Source: Humulus lupulus (taxonomy: Eukaryota > Streptophyta > Magnoliopsida > Rosales > Cannabaceae). From it: a stretch of 64,000 nt of DNA. Shown one piece after another: positions 46,470-57,357 of this stretch. Each line of letters starts with the position of its first letter. Position 1 is the stretch's first letter. Made by a program: the position numbers and the translations under genes. Below the pieces are notes generated by a model. That model did not search any database and was not told the origin of the DNA. It saw nothing but the letters and a program-made list of their open reading frames with translations. The DNA lies in NCBI RefSeq assembly GCF_963169125.1, contig NC_084795.1, forward strand, positions 130,303,701 to 130,367,700, read 5' to 3'.

Positions 46470-49400
46470 CTAGGCTCCTAACAATCCCATCCGAGCAACA
46501 TGCTCCAGAAATACACATATGGGTAAGCCTTTCGTTAGTGGGTCTGCCAACATGCTAGTGGTAGGCGTGTACTCAATAGAAATGAGGGACTCAGCGACTT
46601 TCTCTTTAACAAAATAGTACTTTATATCAATATGCTTTGAGCGAGAAGTACTCCTAGTGTTCTTAGAGAAAGCTACTGCTGCGGAGTTGTCACAATACAA
46701 TTTCAGCGGCCTCGAAATAGAGTCTACAACATTCAAAGCTGAAATGAAATTCCGCAGCCATATTGCTTGACAAGTAGCCTCATAACACGCCATATATTCT
46801 GCCTCCATCGTAGAAGAAGCTGTGAGTGTCTGCTTGACACTTTTCCATGAAACAGCTCCTCCTGCCATCATATAAATGTAGCCTGAAGTGGACTTTTTAT
46901 CATCCACGCATCCTGCATAATCAGCGTCACTGAACCCAACTATATCAAGAGTGTCAGCTCGCCGATAAGTCAACATATGATCCTTTGTACCCTGAAGATA
47001 CCTCATGACTTTCTTAGCCGCTTTCCAATGGCTAAGACCAGGATCACTCAAGTATCTACCCAACACGCTGACAACAAAAGCAATATCAGGGCGTGTGCAT
47101 ACTTGAGCATACATCAAGCTACCAACCAATGACGCATAAGGAATGACTTTCATTTCATCTCTCTCTTTATCATTTTGTGGACATTGGGCCTTTGAGAACT
47201 TATCACCCTTCACTATCGGTGCCTTCCCAGGAGAACATGTATGCATATTGAATCTTTTCAAGATCCGATCAATGTAAGTCTTCTGAGACAAACGAAGAAT
47301 ACCATTAGCCCTATCTCGAAGAATCTGAATCCCAAGCACATAGGAAGCCTCGCCAAGATCCTTCATATCAAAATGGCTAGACAAAAGTTGTTTTGTCTCA
47401 GACAACAGATCATAATTATTAGATGCAAGCAGGATGTCATCAACATACAATACTAGAAAAATATAGCTGCTCCCACTGACCTTCATGTATATACATTGAT
47501 CTACTACATTCTCCTTGAAGCCATTTGCAGAGACAATCATATCGAACTTGAGATACCACTGCCTTGATGCTTGTTTAAGCCCATAGATAGACTTTTTGAG
47601 CTTGCAAACCATGTGTTCTTTGCCAGACTTCTCAAAACCAATAGGTTGAGTCATGTAAACATCTTCAAATAAATCTTCATTCAAGAAGGCAGTCCTCACA
47701 TCCATTTGATTGAGTTCTAGATCAAAATAAGCAACTATAGCCATAATGATTCGCAACGAATCTTTGGTGGAAACAGGTGAAAAGGTTTCTTTGAAATCAA
47801 TACCTTCTCTCTGGCTATAGCCCTTAGCCACAAGTCTAGCCTTATACCTTTCCACTTGCCCATTGGAGTCACGTTTGATCTTATACACCCATTTGCATCC
47901 AATAGGTCTGCAACCTTTGGGTAATTCAACCAACTCCCAAACTTCATTTTGTGACATAGAATTCAACTCATCTTTCATTGCATCCATCCACAACACAGAT
48001 TGAGGACTATTCATAGCTTCTTGATAGGTGACTGGCTCAAAAGTGTCTCCGACATCAAACTCATGTTCCTGTAAATAGACAAGGTAGTCATTAGGAATAG
48101 CAGACCTGCGGGTTCTCTGTGATCTTCTCATCATAGCTTCATCATCCCCAATATCAAGATTTTCACCTTGTTCTTGATTTTGAGGTTCATCATGAGTTTC
48201 TGCCGGAATCTGTTCAATCACAGGGTCATCAATAGGAGCGGAAGCGACAGGTACAGGGACAAAAATACGTTCTTCCCTGAAAAAAATTTCTCTTGACCCT
48301 TGACTTGAACCAAATTCATCCTCAAAATAGACAGCCCTATCTGATTCTATAACCCTGGTGGTGTGAGATGGGCAATAAAATCTGGAACCCCTTGATCCAA
48401 TGGTGTAGCCCACAAAATATCCACTAATGGTCTTCGAATCAAGTTTCTTAGATTGTGGATTATAGGGCCTCACTTCTGCTTTGCAACCCCAAACATGAAA
48501 ATGACGCAAGCTTGGTTTCTTACTTGACCATAGCTCATAAGGCGTCTTCGGGACAGACTTGCTAGGCACTTGATTCAAGATATAAGCTGCAGTTTTTAAT
48601 GCCTCACCCCATAAAAAATCTGGCAAGCTAGAATGAATCAACATACATCGCACCATGTCAAGAAGAGTGCGATTTCTCCTTTCAGCAATTCCATTCTGTT
48701 GGGGTGTCCCTGGCATTGTATATCTTGTATTAATACCACATTCCTGCAAGTATTTGGCAAAAGGCCCGGGGTTCCTTCCAGTTTCATCATAACGTCCATA
48801 ATACTCTCCACCTCTATCAGAGTTGACAATTTTAATCTTCTTTCCCTTTTGAAGCTCAACATTCGTCTTGAAAATCTTAAAAGCATCCAAAGATTCAGAT
48901 TTTTCACGAATGAGCTCAACATGACCATACCGGGAAAAATCATCAATGAAGGTGATAAAGTATCTATAACCACCCATAGCAGGTGGAACAATAGGCCCAA
49001 AAATATCAGTATGAATAGTGTCCAATACATCTGTGCACCTGTCTAACTTGCTCTTTCTAACCTTGGCAGTCAACTTTCCTTTTATACAATCAACACAGGC
49101 AGTGAAATCAGAGAAATCAAGATCCTGAAGTACACCATCCTTCACCAATCTCTCCATTCTATCTCTAGAAATATGGCCTAAACGTTTATGCCAAAGCATA
49201 GAAGATTTAAAATCTGATCTTGCACGTTTTGACCCAACAATAGCATTAAGAGAAGAAGAACAAGAAGAAGTAGAAGTAACGGGAACAACATCATGTAAAT
49301 CAAGCTTATATAAGTTTCCACATAAAGTTCCATTTCCAACCAACATAGAGTCACAATACAAAGTCAGTTTTCCAGATCCAAAATGAAGACTATAACCTAG

Positions 49401-50591
49401 TCTATCCAAAATAGATACAGAAATCAAATTCCTCCTAATAGAGGGTAAATAAGCAACATCATGCAACTCCAAAAAATGCCCAGTATTTAGCTGCAGTCTG
49501 ACAGTCCCAAAAAATTCAACTCTGACTTTAGTATCGTCTCCCATGTATACATGCTCCTCCAACCTACTCGGTCTTCTTCGGTTTGTCACTGCCTGCAAGG
49601 AATTAGTAACATGAATTGTAGCTCCAGTATCTAACCACCAAGTGTTTGAGGGCACATCAATAATATTGGACTCTAAACAAACCATCACAAGACAATTACC
49701 TTTCTTCTCTAAGTGAGCTTTGAGCTTTCGACAATCAGCTTTCTTATGCCCAAAGCATTGACAAAAGTTGCACTTCCCTTTGAAAAACTCATTCTTATGA
49801 CCAGTTGAAGATGAGCTAGCTTGCCCATTTCCCTTAGGATGGTTGGCTTTCTTCTTAGGATGCTTTTGGTCACTAGAGTTGTTGGAAGTGAACTTTCTCT
49901 TGTGAGGATTGTTTGGGTTCGCCACCATGGAGATACTTCTTGCCCTACCTTTTCTCATGTCCTCCTCTTCCTTGGCAAGAATAGCAGACATCTCCCCAAC
50001 AGTCCATTGCTCCTTCTGAGCATTGTAGATTGATCTGATTGAATCAAACTGAGATGGAATATTCTCCATCACTAACCACACCATGTAATCCTCACCAAGG
50101 TCCATATCCATGGCCTTAAGTTTATGATAGTGGCCCATGAGCTTGTCAATGTGAGCCCTGATGTCACCTGAACCATCGTAAACAGTGTGATGCAGCATGT
50201 TCAAGTGTTCATTCTTCTCATTCTTTGAGAATTTCTTATACTTTTCCTTAATGGCAGCAAGAAAATCCTTTGCATTCTCAGACTTGGGAATACTATCACG
50301 AATGGATTCGTCCATGTGATATCTCATAAGCATCAAGCAACAACGATTGGAGTGTTCCCAGTCCTCGTAAGATTTCTTATCCTTCTCAGTAGCATCATCA
50401 GCAGGCTTAGATGGTGCATCAATTCTCAAGGCCAAGTCCACTTTCATGAAGGTCAAGTTCATCGTGATATTTTCAATCCACTGCTTGTGGTTGGTTGCAT
50501 TCAGCGTCAAGACGGCAGGAGATCTAGGAATGTTTACAGCTGAATGAGAAACAAGAGCAATAACTATTAAATACATGTTATGATAAACCAT
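46470..50591 (-). CDS. Copia F gag-pol polyprotein, full length
   Basis: 1373 residues without a stop; it encodes all proteins for capsid assembly, reverse transcription and integration. Gag ([13 protein letters not shown] at 29-41) is followed by a CCHC knuckle at C274/C277/H282/C287. Then come the aspartic protease WWLDTGA (D321), the pre-integrase [11 protein letters not shown] (about 465-475), integrase with D529, D592 and E637, RT with YVDD at 1049-1052, and RNase H (D1222, E1263/E1265, D1301) ending near 1373. All catalytic residues I can place are intact. The first 17 residues are hydrophobic and lie upstream of a strong acceptor (CTCTTGTTTCTCATTCAG), so the true start may be in an upstream exon or at a later Met. 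It should be cleaved by its own protease. Confidence 0.93.
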   Translation of the reverse strand: MVYHNMYLIVIALVSHSAVNIPRSPAVLTLNATNHKQWIENITMNLTFMKVDLALRIDAPSKPADDATEKDKKSYEDWEHSNRCCLMLMRYHMDESIRDSIPKSENAKDFLAAIKEKYKKFSKNEKNEHLNMLHHTVYDGSGDIRAHIDKLMGHYHKLKAMDMDLGEDYMVWLVMENIPSQFDSIRSIYNAQKEQWTVGEMSAILAKEEEDMRKGRARSISMVANPNNPHKRKFTSNNSSDQKHPKKKANHPKGNGQASSSSTGHKNEFFKGKCNFCQCFGHKKADCRKLKAHLEKKGNCLVMVCLESNIIDVPSNTWWLDTGATIHVTNSLQAVTNRRRPSRLEEHVYMGDDTKVRVEFFGTVRLQLNTGHFLELHDVAYLPSIRRNLISVSILDRLGYSLHFGSGKLTLYCDSMLVGNGTLCGNLYKLDLHDVVPVTSTSSCSSSLNAIVGSKRARSDFKSSMLWHKRLGHISRDRMERLVKDGVLQDLDFSDFTACVDCIKGKLTAKVRKSKLDRCTDVLDTIHTDIFGPIVPPAMGGYRYFITFIDDFSRYGHVELIREKSESLDAFKIFKTNVELQKGKKIKIVNSDRGGEYYGRYDETGRNPGPFAKYLQECGINTRYTMPGTPQQNGIAERRNRTLLDMVRCMLIHSSLPDFLWGEALKTAAYILNQVPSKSVPKTPYELWSSKKPSLRHFHVWGCKAEVRPYNPQSKKLDSKTISGYFVGYTIGSRGSRFYCPSHTTRVIESDRAVYFEDEFGSSQGSREIFFREERIFVPVPVASAPIDDPVIEQIPAETHDEPQNQEQGENLDIGDDEAMMRRSQRTRRSAIPNDYLVYLQEHEFDVGDTFEPVTYQEAMNSPQSVLWMDAMKDELNSMSQNEVWELVELPKGCRPIGCKWVYKIKRDSNGQVERYKARLVAKGYSQREGIDFKETFSPVSTKDSLRIIMAIVAYFDLELNQMDVRTAFLNEDLFEDVYMTQPIGFEKSGKEHMVCKLKKSIYGLKQASRQWYLKFDMIVSANGFKENVVDQCIYMKVSGSSYIFLVLYVDDILLASNNYDLLSETKQLLSSHFDMKDLGEASYVLGIQILRDRANGILRLSQKTYIDRILKRFNMHTCSPGKAPIVKGDKFSKAQCPQNDKERDEMKVIPYASLVGSLMYAQVCTRPDIAFVVSVLGRYLSDPGLSHWKAAKKVMRYLQGTKDHMLTYRRADTLDIVGFSDADYAGCVDDKKSTSGYIYMMAGGAVSWKSVKQTLTASSTMEAEYMACYEATCQAIWLRNFISALNVVDSISRPLKLYCDNSAAVAFSKNTRSTSRSKHIDIKYYFVKEKVAESLISIEYTPTTSMLADPLTKGLPICVFLEHVARMGLLGA

Positions 50592-51876
50592 GTCATTTGT
50601 GCTCTTTTCTCATCAATATATGATCGCAAAATAACAAATGATCATTATGTATGCTAGAGTTCTTAGACAAACACACAAAATAGAACTCATACACAGGTAA
50701 GAACAATCTATTAAACATTATAATCAAATACATTAATTTACTATCGAAAGGATAGATAAATTGTGATTCATAATATTTAATAAATTTTCTTCACCATATT
50801 AAGCATCCTTAGCAAGCAATTATTATCGATAGGATAAGTAATTACTTGTATGGATCTTAATGCAAATTTGGAGGATGATACAAAATTTAAATAAATTAAT
50901 ATTTAAATGTTCCTCATTACCAAACAATTCACCTGCTTATTCTTACGACAGGCAAGAAAATAAACAATAATTGTTGACAATATATAATAAGATTTATGCC
51001 ACAAAAGATTAAATACAAATACAATTATGAATAGAATTCATAGGTTAATCTTGTGCATAAACATATATAAAATAGGGTGTAAGAATAGGAGTGAAATGGT
51101 AAAAATTTGGCCAAAAAAGGACACCTCACGCGCCCAAAAAAAAAAAAAAAATTTATTAATTTTTTTTTTAAAAAAAAAAAGTTTCAAAAAACGACATGTA
51201 GTTTACAAAAAACGACATGTAGTTTACCAAAAACGACATGTAGTTTAACAAAAACGACATGTAGTTTACCAAAACGATTTGTCGTTTGTCACCATAAAAA
51301 ATCGACCTTCACACCTCAAAACGACGTGTCGTTTTCAAAAAACGACGTGTCGTGTTTTAATAAAAATTCGACCCCCTCAGACGTCAAACGACGTGTCGTT
51401 CCGTACGAAGGACATGTCGTTTTGCCTGACAGAGGCAAAACGACATGTCGTTTTTATCGTCCCTGTCACCCAGTTTTGACCCGTGGGTCTGCATCTCGGG
51501 TCTACGCGACCCGGTTCGTGACCCGGTCGTATAGACCATCTCCGGCCACCAAATCCGACTCTTTTTTAGGGGTTTTGCTCCACATCTCATCCTCTATCAA
51601 TTTCCGGCCTCCATTTGGGTTAAAAAACTCTCAAAATCAACAATTATATATATTTTTATCTATGAAAATTTTTGGAAAAAATTGGTATCCATGGCCGAAA
51701 ACACTCAAAAAATTTCCCCAAAATTTTGTAAAAAAATGGTCTGAACCCATTGATGATTAATATACTAATTTTCTTCATAGCCCAATTCAAAATTTCATTG
51801 TAAAAAAAAAATGACAAAAAATTGGGGTATTTGACAATAAGCTCTAAAATCAAAAGACCTGGCTCTTGATACCAAT
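50592..51876 (-). other. Leader of copia F
   Basis: 1285 bp between gag and the 5' LTR, with the primer-binding site at its start. It contains long A/T homopolymers (51137-51180), a repeat cluster at 51191-51451 and a G/C-rich part at 51460-51610. The plus-strand reading frame here is a by-product of the repeats. Confidence 0.75.
51191..51451. repeat. Palindromic ACGACRTGTCGT repeat cluster in the copia F leader
   Basis: About ten copies of ACGAC[A/G]TGT[C/A]GT start at 51191, 51212, 51233, 51254, 51274, 51321, 51342, 51388, 51410 and 51440. The first five are spaced 20-21 bp. The complete form AAACGACATGTCGTTT is a perfect 16-bp palindrome. Left-hand units read ATGTAG, breaking the palindrome, and right-hand units keep it. 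Confidence 0.9.
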
Positions 51877-52405
51877 TGTTAAATATAAATTATATTATGA
51901 GCATAAATTCATAAATCAGATTCAAATCAACATAGCATGCTCGTACAATAATCCAGGAACACTTTTTATTTAGAGCATTGAATTGAATATATAGAGATGA
52001 AACATACCTGACATTGAGTCTCCAATGTTCATCATTGAATCTCTCACGATCTACACAAGACAATATTAGAAAACAATACAAGAGAGATCTTATGGAGAGC
52101 AACCCTTACCAAACCATATGCCACAGTGTTTTTCCCAACAACATATATGTTCAATATATATGTCTCATATGCCTTCTTACCCTAAGGGGTATATTGGACC
52201 TATTGGGCTTATATTATCAGATATGGTGGACTATGATTTAATGGGCCAACCTATAGTCTTTAGGGTGCTACCATGTGCCTCAATTGCAATTAGATTAATA
52301 TTAACCATCCCATTATGGTCTTTAACTATTCGTAGGCACTCTAGAAAATGATTGTGATAATGGAATTATGTTTGTAATTATATTAGTCCATATAAAATTC
52401 TAACA
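51877..52405 (-). repeat. 5' LTR of copia F
   Basis: 529 bp, same ends as 45552-46080, followed by the CTGTA duplicate at 52406-52410. Confidence 0.95.
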
Positions 52406-52410
52406 CTGTA

Positions 52411-52987
52411 TACATCTATCTTATCACAGAAAATTCAAACATGATTATATATTCTACACCCACTTTGCTGTCTAAGTATCTAATACTAACATGATTATAT
52501 GTTCTTCTATAATAAAAAAACTAAGCATGTTAACAACAATACTAACATAATTTTTTTTGTATACGTAACAAGGCATTGGACATGCCACACACACAAAGCT
52601 TGAAAAAAAATGAAAAACAGACAGGAGCAATGACCAAATGTGAAAATAATGGTGAGCTTCAAAGAATTCTGTAAAATGATAAAAACAGAAGTTTAAATAC
52701 TTAAGGACAATAATCAATCTCAATGATTATGATATATATGCAATTCACCTTAATGTATTCTTCTCTGTAACTTTGGAAAGAACCAAAAAAAGGAAATTGT
52801 ATGTATGTACTTATTCTATATATATTTATCTGCAATTTACGTAAATGGTCTTTCTTTGCTGTATTGATGACAAATCTCAAGAATATTACATACAGTATAA
52901 GACAGACATTAAATGAATTGTTAAGTCAATTGTGGGGTTATGATGAAATAAAAACACTTTAAATGAGAAAAGGTCAAATGTTATTAC
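52411..52987. other. AT-rich unassigned spacer
   Basis: No gene or known repeat recognised. If 52988-53047 is a first exon this would be its intron. A splice-acceptor-like TTTTACAG on the minus strand lies near 52670. Confidence 0.4.
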
Positions 52988-53047
52988 CAGGATGAGTATT
53001 GATGTAATGAGAAGGATTTGTGCAGACAGCAGTGTTTTGGTAGCCAT
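52988..53047 (-). pseudogene. Possible first exon with signal-peptide-like sequence
   Basis: Twenty codons from ATG at 53047 (MATKTLLSAQILLITSILIL), hydrophobic like a signal peptide or membrane anchor, ending at a donor CTG/GTAATAAC. Upstream sequence to 53167 is C-rich and could be a 5' UTR. No later exon is certain; candidates lie beyond copia F. Confidence 0.3.
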
Positions 53048-53530
53048 GGGAGGGCTGGGCGAGGAAAATAGCAGGTGGAAATTGGAAGCACTTCTCAGAT
53101 AGGGCCGGAGCGAGATTTTTTCGGCAGCAGGTGGCAGCCAATCGGCAATTAAACGTGAGACTCTCACAAAGGAAAAAACTCTTGTGTCAAGGGTCTCTAC
53201 AAATCAAAGGGTCTATTAGCTAGGGAATTGATAAAATAACGGAAATTATAATAAAACCCAAATATAGATAGATCTATCAAATATAGCTATAATAAAACCC
53301 AAATATAGCTAGGGTCTCTACAAATTATGATAAAGTTCCATGGTTTTAACTTTTTCTGATTCTAGGTTCAAGTAAAACTCATCTGACAAGTGGTTTTCAA
53401 ATACCCAAGAATGTGAAACACTTCAAAATTATTATTATTATTATTTAAAAAAAATCTTAAACCAATAATTTTACTTAATGATTTGTTTTATTTTTGAAGC
53501 TTATAATATAAAAACATATATACGTATATC
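53048..53530. other. Spacer before Tat2
   Basis: Direct repeats of GGGTCTCTACAAAT (53191-53204, 53312-53325) enclose about 107 bp that itself contains two copies of ATAATAAAACCCAAATATAG. Otherwise AT-rich with no gene. Confidence 0.55.
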
Positions 53531-54325
53531 TGTTACACCCAGATTTCGAGTCTTAAGAATTGTGATCTCGAAAGCTGGATTCGTCAGGAATTGGCTCGTA
53601 ATGTCTGGAATACGTGTCCGCCACCTAGGCACTGAACCTACAAAGCAGGGGCAACCTCGAAGATGATAGCCTCGAAATCCTCACAAGCTCGAAAGACAGA
53701 TATCGAAGTGCGTTTGTTCTTGGATGACCTCGGATCAGGGGTTCCGAGCCTGACATAAGTATGAGCTCGAAGCCACATGATCTCGAGGAAAATGCTACAG
53801 CTCGAAAGTCACTAAGAGACCTGGGTGGGCACGACACTGACGATGTAGATTGATAACTTTGAATATCTTAGTAAGTCATTTTGGAGAGACGCAGTCTACA
53901 TTCATTGTTGTAAATCCCCTATAATGAAGGGGTATTTATTATTCAGTTATACGCCCCCTGATCTTCAAGGGCGTTTCCTTGTATATAGGAGTTACAGGCT
54001 TTTAATGCCATTAAATTTATTTACATATGCAGAATAACTTCCCAAAATGTGTGGGATAGTATTCTGAAATCTCCTCTATAAATAAGAAGTCATGCACCAT
54101 TGTAAAGGACCGAATTTTTGTGATCTTGAGAGAAACTCTAGAGAATTCATTCTTGAAGAATTTCCAGAAATCATCTTAAGTTCTAATAACAAAGACTCGT
54201 GGACTAGGCAGAGTTAACTGTTGAACCACGTAAAAAATCTTGTTTGTCTTATTGTATTTTTCTGGCCATAACTATTTACTGTTTTCGTGCTCTTTATTCA
54301 CTATTGACAAAAAACGGCGTCAACA
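53531..54325 (+). repeat. 5' LTR of Tat2
   Basis: 795 bp, from TGTTACACCC to GGCGTCAACA. The TATAAATA box at 54077-54084 predicts transcription from about 54108. The ends resemble those of element B (TGTTA...GTCAACA). The mate is not in the window, so the boundaries rest on the TG/CA ends and the primer site. Confidence 0.8.
54077..54084 (+). promoter_or_regulatory. TATA box of the Tat2 LTR promoter
   Basis: CTATAAATAAG, a strong plant TATA box about 240 bp before the LTR end. Confidence 0.65.
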
Positions 54326-54326
54326 G

Positions 54327-54346
54327 TTTGGTGCTTTCATTGAGAG
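54327..54346 (+). other. Primer-binding-like site of Tat2
   Basis: TTTGGTGCTTTCATTGAGAG follows the LTR after one base. It is shared with element B (one mismatch). The tRNA is not identified. Confidence 0.7.
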
Positions 54347-54374
54347 GCTTAAGCATTCAGTCCCTGAACAAGTT

Positions 54375-57357
54375 ATGGCCGCTAACGATCAGAACGTTCC
54401 TGAAGAAAATTATCCGAGACGCCCTGGGAAGCAGCCAATGGTAAACCCGGATGCTGAAGAGAGAAGTGAATCCTCCGATTCTCGGGGACCACCCGCACCA
54501 CCAAGGGATGAGGATATGTATTACAATCCTGAGCGGTACGTTCCCATTGTGGAACTTGAAAACCGGCAGCTGAAACAGCAGTTGGCAGAAGCCAACAAGC
54601 GGAATGAGGAGTTAGCAAGGATAGCCGCAGAGGCGCAGGCGGCTCAGCCCCCGCCTCCGCGTGAAAACCAAGCTCCTCCTCCGAGGGACGTGCATGTTCC
54701 TCCCCGCAGGCCTCGTGGGCGTCCACGAAAGAATGCTGCCACAAGAAGGCCGGAACAACCTCCGGCACCAGCAGAGCCATCCACTCCCTCGAGACCCCAG
54801 AGAAGTACCCGAGCTAGGGCCCCGGTTAATCCACCTGCGGGGGTACCTGCGGGAACTGAGAAAAACTGAGCCCCTGCAGAGGCTCGGACTCAAGTCCCTA
54901 GGAACACACAGAATGCAACCTACCCATCTCGGGCAAACTCCGGACCATCCAGGCCGCGAAATGGGTGGCAGCCACCGTCACCCATACGGTTCCCTCCATC
55001 GCCTATAAGATATCCTTCACCTCCTTGCAGGGATGCTCAACTAGTTCGAGATGAGGACGAAAGACGTACGGGGAGGAGACAAGGGAACAGGGAGGCTTTC
55101 CGGGAGCGGAGAGGCGCCTTATCTGAAAAAAGTCAAACATCCCGATCTCGCACTGCAGAAACGAGGTGGCATGAAAGAGACCCATCTCGAAATAATCATG
55201 CGACAAGTTTTACTAGTGACAACTCTGGAGATACCAGATCGGTCAGCATGCATGATTGAGGTCGAAAGAACTGGGAGCCGCAGGAATCGCTCCGACCTAC
55301 GGGAACACTTGAATCAGAGTCGAGGTAATGTTAACCCGATAAACCCAGACCTGAGGGATCGCTTAAATAGGCGTAAAGACCCCCTGTGGAGACGCGAACC
55401 TGGAATAGTGATCGACGACAACCAATTTCAGGCAATACCCCTCGTGGACCCGGTCCAGGAAAGAATTGATCAGTTAGAAAGGGCCTTCAGGCTCTTGAAA
55501 AATGAGCAAGGTCAGGGCCGATATGAAGACTCTGACGTGGAGCTTGAACCGTTTGCTCCCCATATTTCCAACACTCCATTTCCCCAAGGATTTCGGATCC
55601 CTCACGTCCCAACGTTTGAGGGAAAGTCTGACCCATACAGCCATTTGAGTACATTCAATACCATAATGAGAGTGAGCAACGTGGGTTACGAGCTCAGATG
55701 CATGTTATTTCCAGCATCACTGACAGGACCAGCCAAAAGCTGGTTCGAAAAATATAGAAGACACTCAATAACTTCTTGGGATCAGCTGTCTAAAGACTTC
55801 AAGAAGCAGTTCAGAGCCATGATGGGGGTTAGACCTAAGGCGTCAACTCTGACTAACGTTCGGCAGCAGCCAGGCGAGGCATTGAAAAGTTACCTTACAA
55901 GGTTTATCTTGGAGGTTGCCCGAGCTCGAAATGTGGATGACAGCGGTCATCTAATGGCTGTCCAAGCTGGAGTAATGCCAGGAAGTGCTCTCTGGGACGA
56001 CATGCAGAGAAAACCGGTGAGGTCCCTAACCGAGTTTAACAAACGAGCATAGAGGTTTGTCAATGTAGCGGAAGCGAGGTCGACACTTAATGTGACTTCC
56101 CAGCCCGTAACTACAACGATAAACGTAAACTCTGCCTCAACTTCGACGGACCCACCAGCTTCAAAGCCTGCTGCGGAAAACCCTTCCAAGAGAAAAAAGA
56201 ACGAAGGGAGTAACCCCGAGGCCGAGGGAGGAAAGAAAAAGAAAGGGGAGAGATATTTCTCCGTGTACAGAGTGTACACCGAGCTCAACGAGTCTCGGGA
56301 GAAAATATATCTGGCTAATGAAAACCAGGTCCCCTTCAGGCGTCCAAACCCAATGAGAAATCATAAGTCCAAGAGGGACTCCAGCAAATATTGCCGATTT
56401 CACAGAGACACCGGGCATACTACTGATGAATGTCAACAGCTGAAAGATGAGATCGAAGGATTGATCTCGAGAGGTTATTTCAGACAATATTTCAAAAACC
56501 AAAATACTAATCAGGTGTCTACGAGCCAGAGGGCGGCCGCCCCACAGCCCGCACAAAACAACAATTCTCGAGCTAGGGAAGAGGGTAGGCCCCCTCCAAT
56601 TGATGGAGAAGACGTGATAACCATCTCGGGAGGGCCTCATCCCGCAGGCATGGGCAGAAATGCCCAAAAAAGATATGTGAACGAGCTAAAGACTGGGGAC
56701 GGGTCTCCTTATGAACCTGAACCTAGAGCTCCAAAAAGTCAAAGGATTGAATCCCAACCAATAACCTTCACTGAGGACGACGCGTCCCATGTTCAGTTTC
56801 CTCACCATGATCCACTGGTCATCACCCTCCAGCTGGCAAATAAAAAGGTCCATCGAGTTCTCATAGACAATGGGAGCTCAGTTAACATTCTCTATAAGGC
56901 AACCCTAGAAAAGATGGGACTCTCCCTTCACGACCTGAAACCATGTGCGACTACACTATATGGCTTTTCAGGAGAAGGAACCTCCTACATGGGATCCATC
57001 GAACTCCCCGTGACCTTGGGATACTACCCAGTCTCAATAACCAAGATGATGGAGTTCGTAGTAGTAGATCTACCTTCAGCCTACAACGTGCTGCTCGGGA
57101 GACCCACCCTGGTTGGGCTGGGGGCAGTCTCGTCTATAAGGCATCTAGCCGTTAAGTTCCCGACCCCTAGTGGCGTCGGGACTTTGAAGGGAGATCAGTT
57201 AGCTGGAAGGGAATGCTACAGCATTTCCTTAAGAGGAAAGAAACAGACGAGCGCACAAGCACTCGTCATTATTCAGAATAAAGACAGGACAATCTTAGAT
57301 ATTGATGAAGAAATCGATCCAAGGGTTGAGGAGAAGGTTGACCTCGAACCCTTATAA
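54375..57357 (+). pseudogene. Tat2 gag and protease
   Basis: Starts at 54375 (MAANDQNVPEENY). A coiled coil (ENRQLKQQLAEANKRNEEL), a Pro/Arg-rich region with RPRGRPRKN, and a gag domain (FPASLTGPAKSWFEKY through QFRAMMG, about 55700-55820) come first. A knuckle of the CRFHRDTGHTTDEC type (about 56392-56433) is followed by an aspartic protease with VLIDNGSSVNILY (about 56855-56895). Stops occur at 54867, about 55258, 56050 and 57355. One frameshift lies between about 55260 and 55320; from there gag, protease and pol share one frame. Products would be capsid and maturation protease. Confidence 0.9.

Larger units (their letters stand above)
45552..52405 (-). mobile_element. Ty1/copia element F, intact and young
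   Basis: 6854 bp with two 529-bp LTRs, a perfect 5-bp TSD, a primer-binding site TGGTATCAAGAGCC (minus strand, 51862-51875), a purine tract CCAAGTGGGAGAA (46081-46093) and an uninterrupted polyprotein. The LTRs differ at four positions, so insertion is recent. At a commonly used plant rate of 1.3e-8 per site per year that is roughly 0.3 million years; the rate is an assumption. Confidence 0.95.

Noticed and set aside
51027..51760. 217-codon plus-strand frame with repeated KTTCSL / KKRHVV units
   Set aside because: It reads the palindromic leader repeats and poly-A of copia F on the wrong strand.
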